Shown: in pieces, positions 49,570-60,624 of the stretch | Layout: every line of letters begins with the position of its first letter | Position numbering within the stretch: the stretch's first letter is position 1 | Assembly (NCBI GenBank): GCA_963682055.1 | Contig: OY821749.1 | Span: 29,085,631-29,149,630, forward strand | Source of the DNA: Primula veris | Taxonomy: Eukaryota; Streptophyta; Magnoliopsida; Ericales; Primulaceae | DNA: 64,000 nt | Reading direction: 5' to 3' | Made by a program: the position numbers and the translations under genes | Notes under the pieces: generated by a model | What the model was told of the DNA's origin: nothing | The model's input: the letters and a program-made list of their open reading frames with translations, nothing else | Database searches by the model: none

Positions 49570-49599
49570 CTAATAATTCATCTCCCCCAACTGAATGAA

Positions 49600-49639
<40 letters not shown>

Positions 49640-49642
49640 ATA
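49570..49642 (-). promoter_or_regulatory. Rab-GAP 5' leader with microsatellite and minimal uORF
   Basis: A (TA)n tract adjoins a (GA)n tract (about 49599-49642), followed on the minus strand by ATG AAT TAT TAG at 49581-49570. This 3-codon upstream ORF lies 57 bp before the proposed main ATG at 49512. Whether the leader is transcribed from this point is inferred from position only. Confidence 0.45.
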
Positions 49643-52109
49643 TTTCGCTATATTTTCTGTGTGGGTTTTTGCGGAGTGGGATTTAGTAATTACTACTACT
49701 GTAGTATTATTATTATTTAGATCTGAATTGGGTCGGTTTATTTTAGGAGGGGGGGAATAATTAAATAAATGGATAATTACCGTATTTTTTGGTGCAGGTT
49801 TCACGTGTTATTTACTTAAAGGCCCCTTTTGGCGTTATTCCAAGTGTCAAAATGGCTCTTTATGTAAAGTTTTTGTAATCTAATCATCTTTTTTGACCCA
49901 TGGACTTTTACAAAAAAATATTTTAGGAATTTTATTTGCACATACAGATACAGTAAGTGGTAGTACATTAATTGTATATATATATAGTTATACATTATAT
50001 TAATGGTGCACAATGTGCTACGTGTCATACGATAAATAAAAAAAAATTAAAAATTAAAAAAATATGGTTACGAGACAAATATGTGAAGAATAAAAATAAG
50101 ATGAGAATAATTAAAAAAAATTGAGTGGTTAAAGAGCGAGAAATAGTGTTATTAGTTTTTAATTTTTATATTTTTTTATGAGAATAGGGTATTACGGTAA
50201 TTAATAACAAAATGTATAAGTATGATAAAATCTGACAGGTTTTTTTTTTGATTGACTTATTATAGTAGTATAATAATGAAATCATTGAAGCCAAAAATTT
50301 ATCTTTGACCCGTTTTGTCGAAATTTGAAATGTACCTAGCATATGAAAATGAATCGAAACGAGCATAGAATCTTTGTCATGCTCGTTAATAACACACAAT
50401 ATTGTTTAGCGAACATAACACGAGTTGTTTCTAAATGTCTTATTTGATTTTAATTCTTAATTAATGATAAGTGGGAAATTGAGTATAATTTTCCTTTTAT
50501 TATTTGTTTTCAAATTTAGAAACATTTCACCATCTTTATATGTAAAAAATACTTTTAACTAAAGAAATAATTTCCTTTTAGATATGTATACTAATTGATA
50601 AAAGCTAATAAATGGAGCTCTCAACTATGGTCTATGAGAGCTTTACTTATGAATAGCCTGCTCGTTCATTAAAAAATATTTGTATCTTTTTCCACATTTA
50701 TTCATTTCGAAATGAATAAACGTGAACCAAACTTTTAAACAAGCCCAACAAATTTGTTTATACTCTTCCGATTCATTATCGACCCTATTCATAGAATCGT
50801 AGTATAAATTTATCATGACTGGCTCATATTCTCATAACATAAATAATGTGGATCATGACATTAAACAGTATTTATAGCGACTGGAATAATTATGTCCCTG
50901 TATTTACCATTGTCTATTTTGTAGCTTGATGGGTGAATATAATTTAGTATTCTAACATCCAAAGTTAAATAAATAGTGTGCCAAACTGCCAATCAATTAT
51001 TATCACTTTGTCTTATATGAAACATGAGTCTATTCTTAGTCATACTATTAAATCAAAACATTAAACAGTATTTCACAGTGTTTCAATGGTTTAATTCTTA
51101 ATGGTTCATAAAGATGTGTCGGTGGTTCACAGAATCACAAGGGGCAACTTGTTAGCTTATTTGTTATTTATCTTTATTGACAGGTTGTTAAAGCCTTCAA
51201 ACTCTTTTTAAGTTTTAAGCATTGCTGAAGATTGCTTAACGATTAACATAGCTCAACTTGCAACCATGACACGTATGCTACAGCTACGCCGTAAGCCTAA
51301 TAACACCGTTGTTGAACACGGAAATAGGAAATTCATGTTTAGATCGTTGAAATTTCAACCGAATTTGACCCTCTCCGAATCTGAGCTAAGATGCAAATAA
51401 CAGACAGATGAAACGTCTCAGGTCAGTGGATGAACATCCAATTAAGAAGCGTTGAAAGCTTTCCAGTGTTGCTAAGCCAAAATCGAGGATATCTGATTGA
51501 TCGCATAATAGTGTTACATAATGTAGCAGCGTCCAGGTGGGACACTAGGTGCCCTTCCAGTTGAGTTTTTTTTCAAAAAATGTGACAAAAATGTATTTTC
51601 CAAACAAGTCGTCGTCAAAGTCCAATTGACGTTACCCCTTTCCCGATTCAATCCGTTTAGCCACTGGAGGCGCATAAACCAAAGGCTCCTCGGTACACAA
51701 CATTTACAGTTGCAAATAATTTGTTAGTCATATCATATGAATTATCCCACTAAAATAGTTATCGACTTATAGTGGATATGAATTATGATTATCCTACCTG
51801 TGGTAAAATATAAACCCTTGAACAAGAAGTATAAGAAGAATTTATCTTAAAATCTTAACAATAGAGCTTGGCCTTCGAATATACAGTAGACTCGTATTTT
51901 ATTGATAATCCATGATTCCAGATTGCCATACAAAATCATGCCATGGACATGAGCTTTTAAACTTTCAAATCAAGTCCTTCGACATGGCACAGAAACCCAA
52001 ATGTGAGCCTTATTGAGCAAACAAACACATAAACTGGATACATGTACAATATAAACACTGTGGACTCAGCCACTTATTTATATCATAGTTTGAAATATGA
52101 TGGTGAACT
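49643..52109. other. Intergenic region between Rab-GAP and lambda-GST A
   Basis: The left part holds the presumed Rab-GAP promoter. The rest is AT-rich without a credible gene. From about 51500 rightward the sequence is homologous to 60085-60624 (shared TTTTGG/TTTTCAAAAAA..GTnACAAAAATGTATTTTC and CATGCCATGGnCATGAG), marking the left boundary of the GST tandem duplication. Confidence 0.55.
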
Positions 52110-55100
52110 TCACTTCTGGGGCTGCAAATAGTAGAGCACAATATAAAGTGTTAGCAGTGAAGACAACATTGAAAAAGAAAACGGAAAACAAAATTGAAAA
52201 TATTGTTAGTCAAAAATCAAGTACGGAAGACTACCAAAAAGCGGATTTTTAAGTAAGCGACAATTTTCTCTGGATCCTGCTTTGTATGTCTGTAAGCATC
52301 AATTTTGTTCATCTCCTGCACATAATAGAAATGAACCATCGCTTTTATGATTACTCGTATTTATTGTAATGCTGATGATTCAATGGCCTATATATAATTA
52401 ATTCTTAGTCGTTAGTGCTGTCTTTCTGCACTAATAAAACAAATCCTCAGAAATGTATTTTCTCCAAAAGTTCATATACTGAAATTGTTTTACATCTATC
52501 AAACAAAAACAATTTAGACAGAATAGACACAATCAGGATTATAGGAAGAAAGAGAAAAGAGTAAACACAATTAGAGAGTTACATAGTTCCCATTCTCAAT
52601 TCTGTGTACTCTCTAATGGAACTTCAATGAATTACCATAATATTATTTTGATGAGAATCATACCTCAAACCATGCTGCTAGTTTAGGCCTGCCATCTGTA
52701 ACATCATACTTCCATACATCTTGTAAGAAGAGGCTGAACCTTTCAAGAAAGGGAATGTACGCAATATCCACCTGTTGATATTAAAATAAATTAGTCAATC
52801 GAATAAATTTTCGGAAATAACAGTAGACCAATACGTCCTTTTAGTTCTTGTGTAACGGTTTGTCTTTTCTATTTTAATGAAGGACTTCATTTTCATCTGA
52901 ACATATGAAAGTATGCAATGAAACTAACCAGACTGAATTCACCAAGGAAGAAAGGTCCATCTTCAAATTTGCCGAGAGCATCTTCCAAGTGATCAAAAGT
53001 CCCAGCTGCAGGCGTTTCAAATTATTGTTAGTTTTGGACCTGAGTATTAGCATGTGTTACAGTATTATTGTTATTATTATTGTTGTTGTTACACAGGTCA
53101 GAGTTAATTAGTAAGATCCTCACCAGCTTCATTTGATGGGCCTCCTTTTAATGAACCAAACACAGCCGTGGTCATTATATCGGTGTAGGACAACAACTCC
53201 TCGGCAAAGTCTCGCTTAGCTGAATCCTATAATATGATACAATTGCAGATAAACGATTTTAAAAATAGAGAAATGAAAAGAATCAATTTAAGCATACAAA
53301 AGGAACGGCAACTTACAGTGGGCAAAAGTGAAGGGCCTTCAAAGTTGCTGTCCAGATATTTAAGCAAATCGAGGCTCTCTCCAGTGACTCTATTGTTATG
53401 TTCCAGCGCGGGTACCTAAAAACGCAAAAGAAAGAAAATCACTAAAGAGAAGAAAGGTTAAACTTCAAAAAAATATAAGTAAGAAGTAGCTTCATTGGCA
53501 GAAATGAGAAAGACATGTTAGTATCATTTTGTTTACCTATTATAGACCATAGTTCATCCTGCCTATATCTTGATTCAAAAATTCATATTCTTCAACTTTA
53601 CTTAAAACTACAGTAAGACTACGATAAGCACTATAAAAGATGGGTCATTATCAGGTATCATTGATTAAGAAAAGAAACATCAATAAGGAAACTTAACTGC
53701 AAGAGCATATTGTAAGTGGGTGATTGTTTTTTACCATGCAGTACAGCACACATCTCATTAACAGCTAAACAAGGCCCAACTTAATTTAACGAACAGGAAA
53801 TTAGACAATCTACCTAAAATTAAAAGAATAATGTTAACCTGAAGAAAACTCATTAAGGATAATGAAATCAGAAAATATTTTAGCACTTTAAATCTTAACC
53901 AATGAAAGTGGTAAAGAAATTAAAACAGAAAATTATGGTAAGTGTTTCCATTTTTAAAGACTTCACGCTCATTGTATCAAATACGCAAACAAAGGAAACA
54001 TTGAGATATATAATAGTCCTTAACGAGCTCTAATAATCATCGTCGCCATACACAAACTTTAAAAGAAAAGATAAATACCCTGTTTTCAGGATACACCTTC
54101 TCTTTGTACCAAGCAGGCTTGTTCTGAAGGTCCATAGGAACCAACTTAATCTTCTCTTGTAAGCCCTGCATCTCAAATTTATAACAATGAAGACCCAGCC
54201 AGATAATCAGGGACTGATCACTAATTCACACTTTCCAATTAATAAAATCGAGCAGAATGTATAGGGCCAAAATATATGTCGAAAAGGTTATACAAGCTGT
54301 AGTGTAGTATACAATCTTAAACAACAATTACTCCAGGAGTTGTGACAAGAGCTTCTTTAGCCACCATCGAAAACAAGAGAAATATGTTGGTTTCCGTGTA
54401 CGAAATAACAATTAATAATAATAAAAGGACTAAACAAAACTTAATCAAAACCAGTGTAATCTTTATTAATTTCCAAATGAAATACAATAAACTGATTACA
54501 ACATATAGGTACTGAAAATAATTAAAGCAAACGTTATCAGATTATTATTAATTAATAATCTGATGTACTGAATTGCAATAAATAGAAACTGCCGGACTGG
54601 AAAGTACAAACTTAACAGCCGGACTGTTCTGTTTGAAATTGAAATTACAGGACTGAATTGAAACTATTCTAATTACAGAATTAAATTACAGAATAGTAAT
54701 TACAGCAAAAAACAGAACTTTAAACTAATTACAGATAAGTACAAACAGAATATAAAGCTACAGCTAAGGACAGCAATTGAAATACTAAAATAAAAAGGAC
54801 AGAATTGAATGCGTAAATGAAATGGACATAATTAAAAGACGTAAATGAAATGGACAGAATAGAATAAAATAAGACGAGGCTACTGTTAACAGTATGCCCT
54901 TAACCGATATTCGTCCAACCACCTTAAGGTTTCTGGTTGCGTTGGCGCTTCGATCCCAAGGTACAACGTCTCGGATGACTCGCCGGAAACTGGCGACGAG
55001 TCAAGGTCGAGCTGTTGGTGGGTGGTTCTCTCTGGTTCTAAAATGTAATGCTGTTTTTGAGAGATGATATATGCTTCTGTATTTTATTTCAGAATGTTGT

Positions 55101-58100
55101 CTTTTTGACATGTGGGGGGTCTGCCAGTATTAACTTTGCAATCAAATCATATTTATTACAACAGTTACAGCTTTGCTGGAAGCTTTTCCCCGAACAGGCG
55201 CGCTTTTCCCCGAACAGGCGCGCTTTTCCCCGAACAGGCGCGCTTTTCCCCGAACAGGCGCGCTTTTCCCCGAACAGGCGCGCTTTTCCCCGAACAGGCG
55301 CGCTTTTCCCCGAACAGGCGCGCTTTTCCCCGAACAGGCGCGCTTTTCCCCGAACAGGCGCGCTTTTCCCCGAACAGGCGCGCTTTTCCCCGAACAGGCG
55401 CGCTTTTCCCCGAACAGGCGCGCTTTTCCCCGAACAGGCGCGCTTTTCCCCGAACAGGCGCGCTTTTCCCCGAACAGGCGCACTTTTCCCCGAACAGGCG
55501 CACTTTTCCCCGAACAGGCGCACTTTTCCCCGAACAGGCGCACTTTTCCCCGAACAGGCGCACTTTTCCCCGAACAGGCGCACTTTTCCCCGAACAGGCG
55601 CACTTTTCCCCGAACAGGCGCACTTTTCCCCGAACAGGCGCACTTTTCCCCGAACAGGCGCACTTTTCCCCGAACAGGCGCACTTTTCCCCGAACAGGCG
55701 CACTTTTCCCCGAACAGGCGCACTTTTCCCCGAACAGGCGCACTTTTCCCCGAACAGGCGCACTTTTCCCCGAACAGGCGCACTTTTCCCCGAACAGGCG
55801 CACTTTTCCCCGAACAGGCGCACTTTTCCCCGAACAGGCGCACTTTTCCCCGAACAGGCGCACTTTTCCCCGAACAGGCGCACTTTTCCCCGAACAGGCG
55901 CACTTTTCCCCGAACAGGCGCACTTTTCCCCGAACAGGCGCACTTTTCCCCGAACAGGCGCACTTTTCCCCGAACAGGCGCACTTTTCCCCGAACAGGCG
56001 CACTTTTCCCCGAACAGGCGCACTTTTCCCGTTGAGTTAAAAACCCGTCGAGCAAGCCCGCCCGTCGAGCAAGTCCATGTGTGGTACACAATACACACAT
56101 GTGTATATGGACACACTACTTGATATCCACATGGGATACCCTAGTATATATATTGTAAAAATCACTCATGATTTTCCAATGTGGGATAACCCTCATGGGT
56201 TAAATCCCATTTCTTTTCTCATTTTCCAGCATTGGCTTTATTGCCTCTTTCGAGTACCAACCTTCGAGTCCAATTATCATTCACACCCTTCCTCCGAATA
56301 GGTCATGCGATATACCGTTGCGAAGCTAGTCGCACGAGCTACTCAACCGCATTGAGTATGGCCTCAGAAAAACTGAGGAATCGCATTGAAAATTGACTCA
56401 AAGATGGTCCCTGACCACTTGGAACAACAATGTATAAAATACATGTTTTCCTACATTTTTCCAACAAAATAGGCAAGAGCAACTAATTCCTCTGCTCTTG
56501 TATTTAGGAACGTTCAAATAAATACTATTAATGCTCAAACTACTAGATCATTGAATGGAAACTTTGTGACAAATGTGGCACTTTTTTACCTTGTCATATA
56601 ATTATTTGAACATAAAGTTCCCTTTGGTTGATCCTAGTCACTATATTCTCATCTATCAAGCAATTTCCTTTCCACACAAGCTCAGTCAAACTGCAACCAC
56701 TTTAATACTCTAGCTTCTGATTGAACTTGGTACCAATTATATTTGGCATGAATGAAAAGAGGCGAAAAAAAATATATTCATGAAAAGAAATCTAAGCACT
56801 TACAAGAATGTAAGTCATAATAATATCATGATGACAGTTTATAATGTTATGTTGTAGTTCTACAACTTTACGACATTCCAGACGTCTTATTTTATGGGTG
56901 AATGACTACCAACTAGGTTTGCAAAATAGACGGAAATGAAAATGTTACAAACAAACAAACTTGTTTATAACAAATGACCGGTTCTTTGCTTGAGATTCGC
57001 TTAAAGCAGGTGCTGAAACTACTGGCATCCCAGCAAATTGAAATTTATTTACTAAAAGAATAGTTGTTGGTTCAAATTCCAGAGCCAGCCTCCAAGAATG
57101 CTAATTTGGCTGATTAACAAAATAAATGGTTTAATAAAACCACTCTGCACTGAAAAGAGAGAACGACCGTGAATTTCGACCCCCAAAATCTTGTAACCCA
57201 GCCTGTGACTATGGTATCATTTTCAAATATTGTAATCAATATGAAATGAAATTACAACCCTTCTCACAAACCTCTTTACTTGTTAGTTATCATAAATACA
57301 TGCTTTTGTACTCCTAGTATTACTTTAACCAAAAATTTAAATATGAGAGACCTATCAAATTCTCAGGTGCAGAACAAAGTGTCAAGGGAGAAAGGAACCT
57401 TGTAATTTCTAGCAATCCAGACTCGCTGAGCAAATGGGCACATGTAACTCATATACAACCTTCAGCAAAAAACATATATTATTTATTTTAAATACTGCAG
57501 AAAATACCACTATGACACTACCTGTATATATTTATTTATTTAATAAGAAAAAAAAACATTTAGTCTGCCTTTTTGCAATCAATAAGCTTCTATTCCCCAA
57601 CTTTTGCAATTGAACTTATCTGCCCGACTTTAAAATGGCATAAATTTGATCTCGATTTTTATTCGTTGAAGATTTCGTATTTATTTCTACAAAATTAAGG
57701 AAACACATGCATTCAAGGGCGGAAGGAATGTATGACAAGGTTGCCATTAGGAACCAGAAACTTTAGAGGGGAGGGGCTGAAACGCTACCTTTGGTATATA
57801 TGGTAGCAGATGCTAATTTTTGAAAATTTTAATCAGCATACATTAAAAATTATTACTATTTCATCTATTTGTTTCAAAATAGGGGGTCCGATACCCCGAC
57901 TGTGTCCACCAGTTACTTCCTTGGTTATCGTGACAACCCCAAATGCCACAGTTAACAAAACTACAATAGGTTTTTTCATGAAAAATTTAAAAATAATGTA
58001 ATTTGGTAATCCGTATATATTTACATTTGTATTTGGCAACCCTGTTATTTAATTCCTCACTTCGGCTCAGAGTCGGTCCTTGGATCAGCCAAGCCAGCCG

Positions 58101-58557
58101 ACCTGTTTGTGTGACAAATCGATTTTATTTTTATTTTTTAATATAAAAACTTTATAAAAGGGTGAATTTTTTCGGTCCAGGCTAAGCTGTCGTGAACCTG
58201 TGGACCAGCCGTGCTTCGCCTTTATATGCATGCCAAATTAAATGAAAATTACAGTTTAAAAGATAAATAACACATGCTGCTTGATTATTTCTAGAAAACC
58301 AAAACCAATCAAATATTTCTACAAGAAAAATAAAAAACATGTAAAATGAGTGCCTGGTGGTGCCATCAAACAAGGAAGGCGGTTCGGACGAAGAATCAAG
58401 AGGAGTCGGAAGAGTCTCTTTCAGGTAACTGAAAATAATAATATGATCATAAATAAAATTCAGAACACCAGTTACACCTTATTATATCAACATATATTTA
58501 AATGACTATATCTATATTTAGAGAAACACAGAGAATTGGGACTAACGAAGTTGCCAT
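52110..58557 (-). CDS. Lambda-class glutathione S-transferase, copy A
   Basis: Lambda GSTs carry a catalytic Cys and work as glutathione-dependent thiol transferases/deglutathionylases rather than conjugating enzymes. Ten exons give 237 aa: 58557-58547, 58428-58354, 57459-57399, 54165-54079, 53415-53317, 53226-53124, 53005-52929, 52771-52664, 52315-52235, 52121-52110. Landmarks: PPSLFDGTTR (20-29), the active-site LYMSYMCPFAQRVW with Cys36, VPALEHNNRVTGESLDLLKY (glutathione-site VPALEH..TGES), GPFFLGEFSLVDIAYIPF, and WFEEMNKIDAY; it ends FLPQK. No transit peptide, so cytosolic is likely. The exon 2 donor reads AG|GCACTC, not GT, yet only this junction restores R-L in frame. Intron 3 (3,233 bp) holds the LTR/minisatellite insertion. 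Exons 1-2 are less certain than 3-10. Confidence 0.88.
54380..56471 (-). mobile_element. Solo-LTR-like retrotransposon insertion with 5-bp TSD
   Basis: The insert 54385-56466 (2,082 bp) begins TGTTGG and ends CCAACA, and is flanked by AAATA on both sides (54380-54384 and 56467-56471). The paralogous intron of GST copy B has the uninterrupted site AGAAAATAGGCAAGAGC. The first and last few hundred bases are not direct repeats of each other, so this is a single LTR rather than a two-LTR element. On the minus strand there is a TATA-like CAATATATATACTAG (about 56141-56155) and an AATAAA (about 55150), suggesting LTR orientation on minus. No coding domain is visible. Confidence 0.82.
55181..56030. 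repeat. 20-bp minisatellite, 42.5 units in two homogeneous blocks
   Basis: The unit is CGCTTTTCCCCGAACAGGCG (or CACTTTTCCCCGAACAGGCG). Units 1-15 (55181-55480) carry G at position 2 (unit 1 begins AG because of the junction). Units 16-42 plus a half unit (55481-56030) carry A. I see no other substitution or indel in 850 bp. Because 20 is not a multiple of 3 and no stop arises in any phase, long spurious ORFs of 300-330 codons run through on both strands. Confidence 0.97.
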
Positions 58558-60624
58558 ATTTGCTTGATAAATGACTGTAGTGGAATTGAATAATTGAGCA
58601 GTGAATAATGAGCAGAGTAATCAATTTATATACTACTAGTATATATATATTATGGAGATTTAAGTGGGTATTATTTACGCGAGCAATGACGGACTTATTT
58701 AGCATAATGACATCAATGGTAATTACAGTTTGAATACTGAGTTTTATGTCCTTATAGTTTGATTTTTAACAGTAACACTAACATTCCAGATTGTTTTTTA
58801 GTATTATTAAAATGATGTCATAAAACGTTTTCCATTTTATGGACAAATAGCTGGCCCGATCTTCGGGGCAAGGGGCGACCTTGAATAGGTGCGGTAGGTG
58901 CAAACGTATCGTGCCTCATGACTTTGGGGATCGCACAGGGCCGCTTCAAGATGCCGACAAGCATATATATAATATTTGTGTGTAAAATAAAATAAAACGT
59001 GTACATATTTGCTAGTAAAAAAATCATCATGCACATAAGTGAAATTAAGGACGCAATTTTATGATGTCGTTTAAAAAGTATGAGAAAACATTATTTTTGT
59101 AGAAAAACTATAAAGATTAATATGAATGATAGTTGGACAAATGGTCGTGTGTGTTTTTTTAGTATCTGGAAACAAAAACTTCAGAAAGGCCATACTTCGG
59201 GGTTGTCGAAGGCTTAAACCTTTTGAGGTTGCTTCTCATTTTAACTAAGAAATTAAGGTTTTGTAAACCATGAGGTTTAGCTATTATTCTCTATTAGGAA
59301 TAAATGTGTTTTTAATTACAGTAGGTTGCAAAACTCAAATTTAATGGAGTAGCTCGCAAACATTGATATAACCGTTGAGCCATTGATATCTATCTTATAT
59401 ACGTTAACGTATGAAAATAAACCCCGGTCCTATAACAACAAACGTCGTTCACAACCAATTCTTTATGGACCGAAAGAGCAGCAAACAGTCACTTGGTAAA
59501 CGAAATCAAGATTGCATAATCATGATACTTGTTTTTTATCCAGATTAACAAACACAAATATTAATCAGTTTATATTCATATTAGTGAGACCCGAAACCGT
59601 ACATCCCAACAACTGCTATGAATTGTAACATAAGTAACTTGTCACTTTTTTAGAATAAAATCGTAGGTACTGAATATTCACGCTCTTTATACTATATGGC
59701 CATATCTGTAACCTTTCATCATAATCATGTCCCATTTAGTCTAATTGACTTAATCGGTTTGGATGTGATCTAAGAGCTAATAGCTAAGTGCCAACGACTA
59801 CTACTGCTATTTGTCGTCATTTTTGCAAAATAATTATGTAACATGTAATTCAATATAGGAAATAGTAAATATATTTTCACTCTTACACTTATTACACTCG
59901 GTGAGAGGACAAAATTTACAGTTTTGTCCTGTATCATTTTTGTTCTCACTCCTCTCACAATAAATGCAAGAAGGGGTGTAAGAATAGTGAACGTATGGTT
60001 ACTCAGAAACAGTAATTTATACTAGGCAAAATAGGGCCATATCTTTAACCTTTCATCAATATTATGGTTTAGTACCTTTAGCTACAATCACTTATACTAG
60101 GTGGGAGAGTAGGTGGGTCTTTCAGTTGAGTTTTGGAAAAAAGTAGTAACAAAAATGTATTTTCATTGTAGTCAAAATCATATTGATTTTACCCCTTCCA
60201 CAAATTAATCCAGTATAGGCACCCGCGCCGCCGCAGAAAACAAATGCTCCTCATATTTGCAGTTGCAAATAATCAGTTAGTCATATAAATCATCCCCGTA
60301 AAATAGTGATCAACTTATCTTCAATATAAATTATGAACCCTTGAAGAAGTATACCAAAAATTTATCTGAAATCTAACAATAGAACTTGGCTTTCTAATAA
60401 ACAGTAGACATTTTGTACTAATAATCCGTATTGCCATACACAATCATGCCATGGGCATGAGATTTTAAACTTTTACATCGAGTTCTTTGACATGGCATAA
60501 AAACCCAAATGTGAGCCTTATTGAGCGAACAAACACACACAAACTAGATACATGTAAGGTATAAGCACTTTATGTGGACACAGCCACTTATTTATACCAT
60601 AGCTTGAGATAGTGATGGTGAAAC
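58558..60624. other. Intergenic region between GST copies A and B
   Basis: The left part is the presumed promoter of copy A, with AT-rich sequence and (AT)n near 58640. A GC-rich block at about 58850-58960 resembles a repeat or gene fragment but is unassigned. GGCCATATCTnTAACCTTTCATCA is duplicated at about 59698 and 60036. From about 60090 on, the sequence is homologous to that downstream of copy A. Confidence 0.5.

Noticed and set aside
49502..49804. 100-codon minus ORF with RERERERE
   Set aside because: Low-complexity product of the (GA)n and (TA)n microsatellites in the presumed 5' leader; it lacks an ATG at its start.
55181..56030. Array resembling a CRISPR at first glance
   Set aside because: Units are contiguous with no variable spacers, lie inside a plant LTR, and no cas genes exist.
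55048..56123. Six overlapping ORFs of 304-330 codons on both strands
   Set aside because: They are read-through of the 20-bp minisatellite in rotating frames, giving a periodic seven-residue-type peptide; there is no initiation context or domain, and the same peptides occur in every frame.
58837..59036. Two overlapping minus ORFs in a GC-rich patch
   Set aside because: No recognised domain; sequence looks like a repeat or gene fragment, and neither frame continues.
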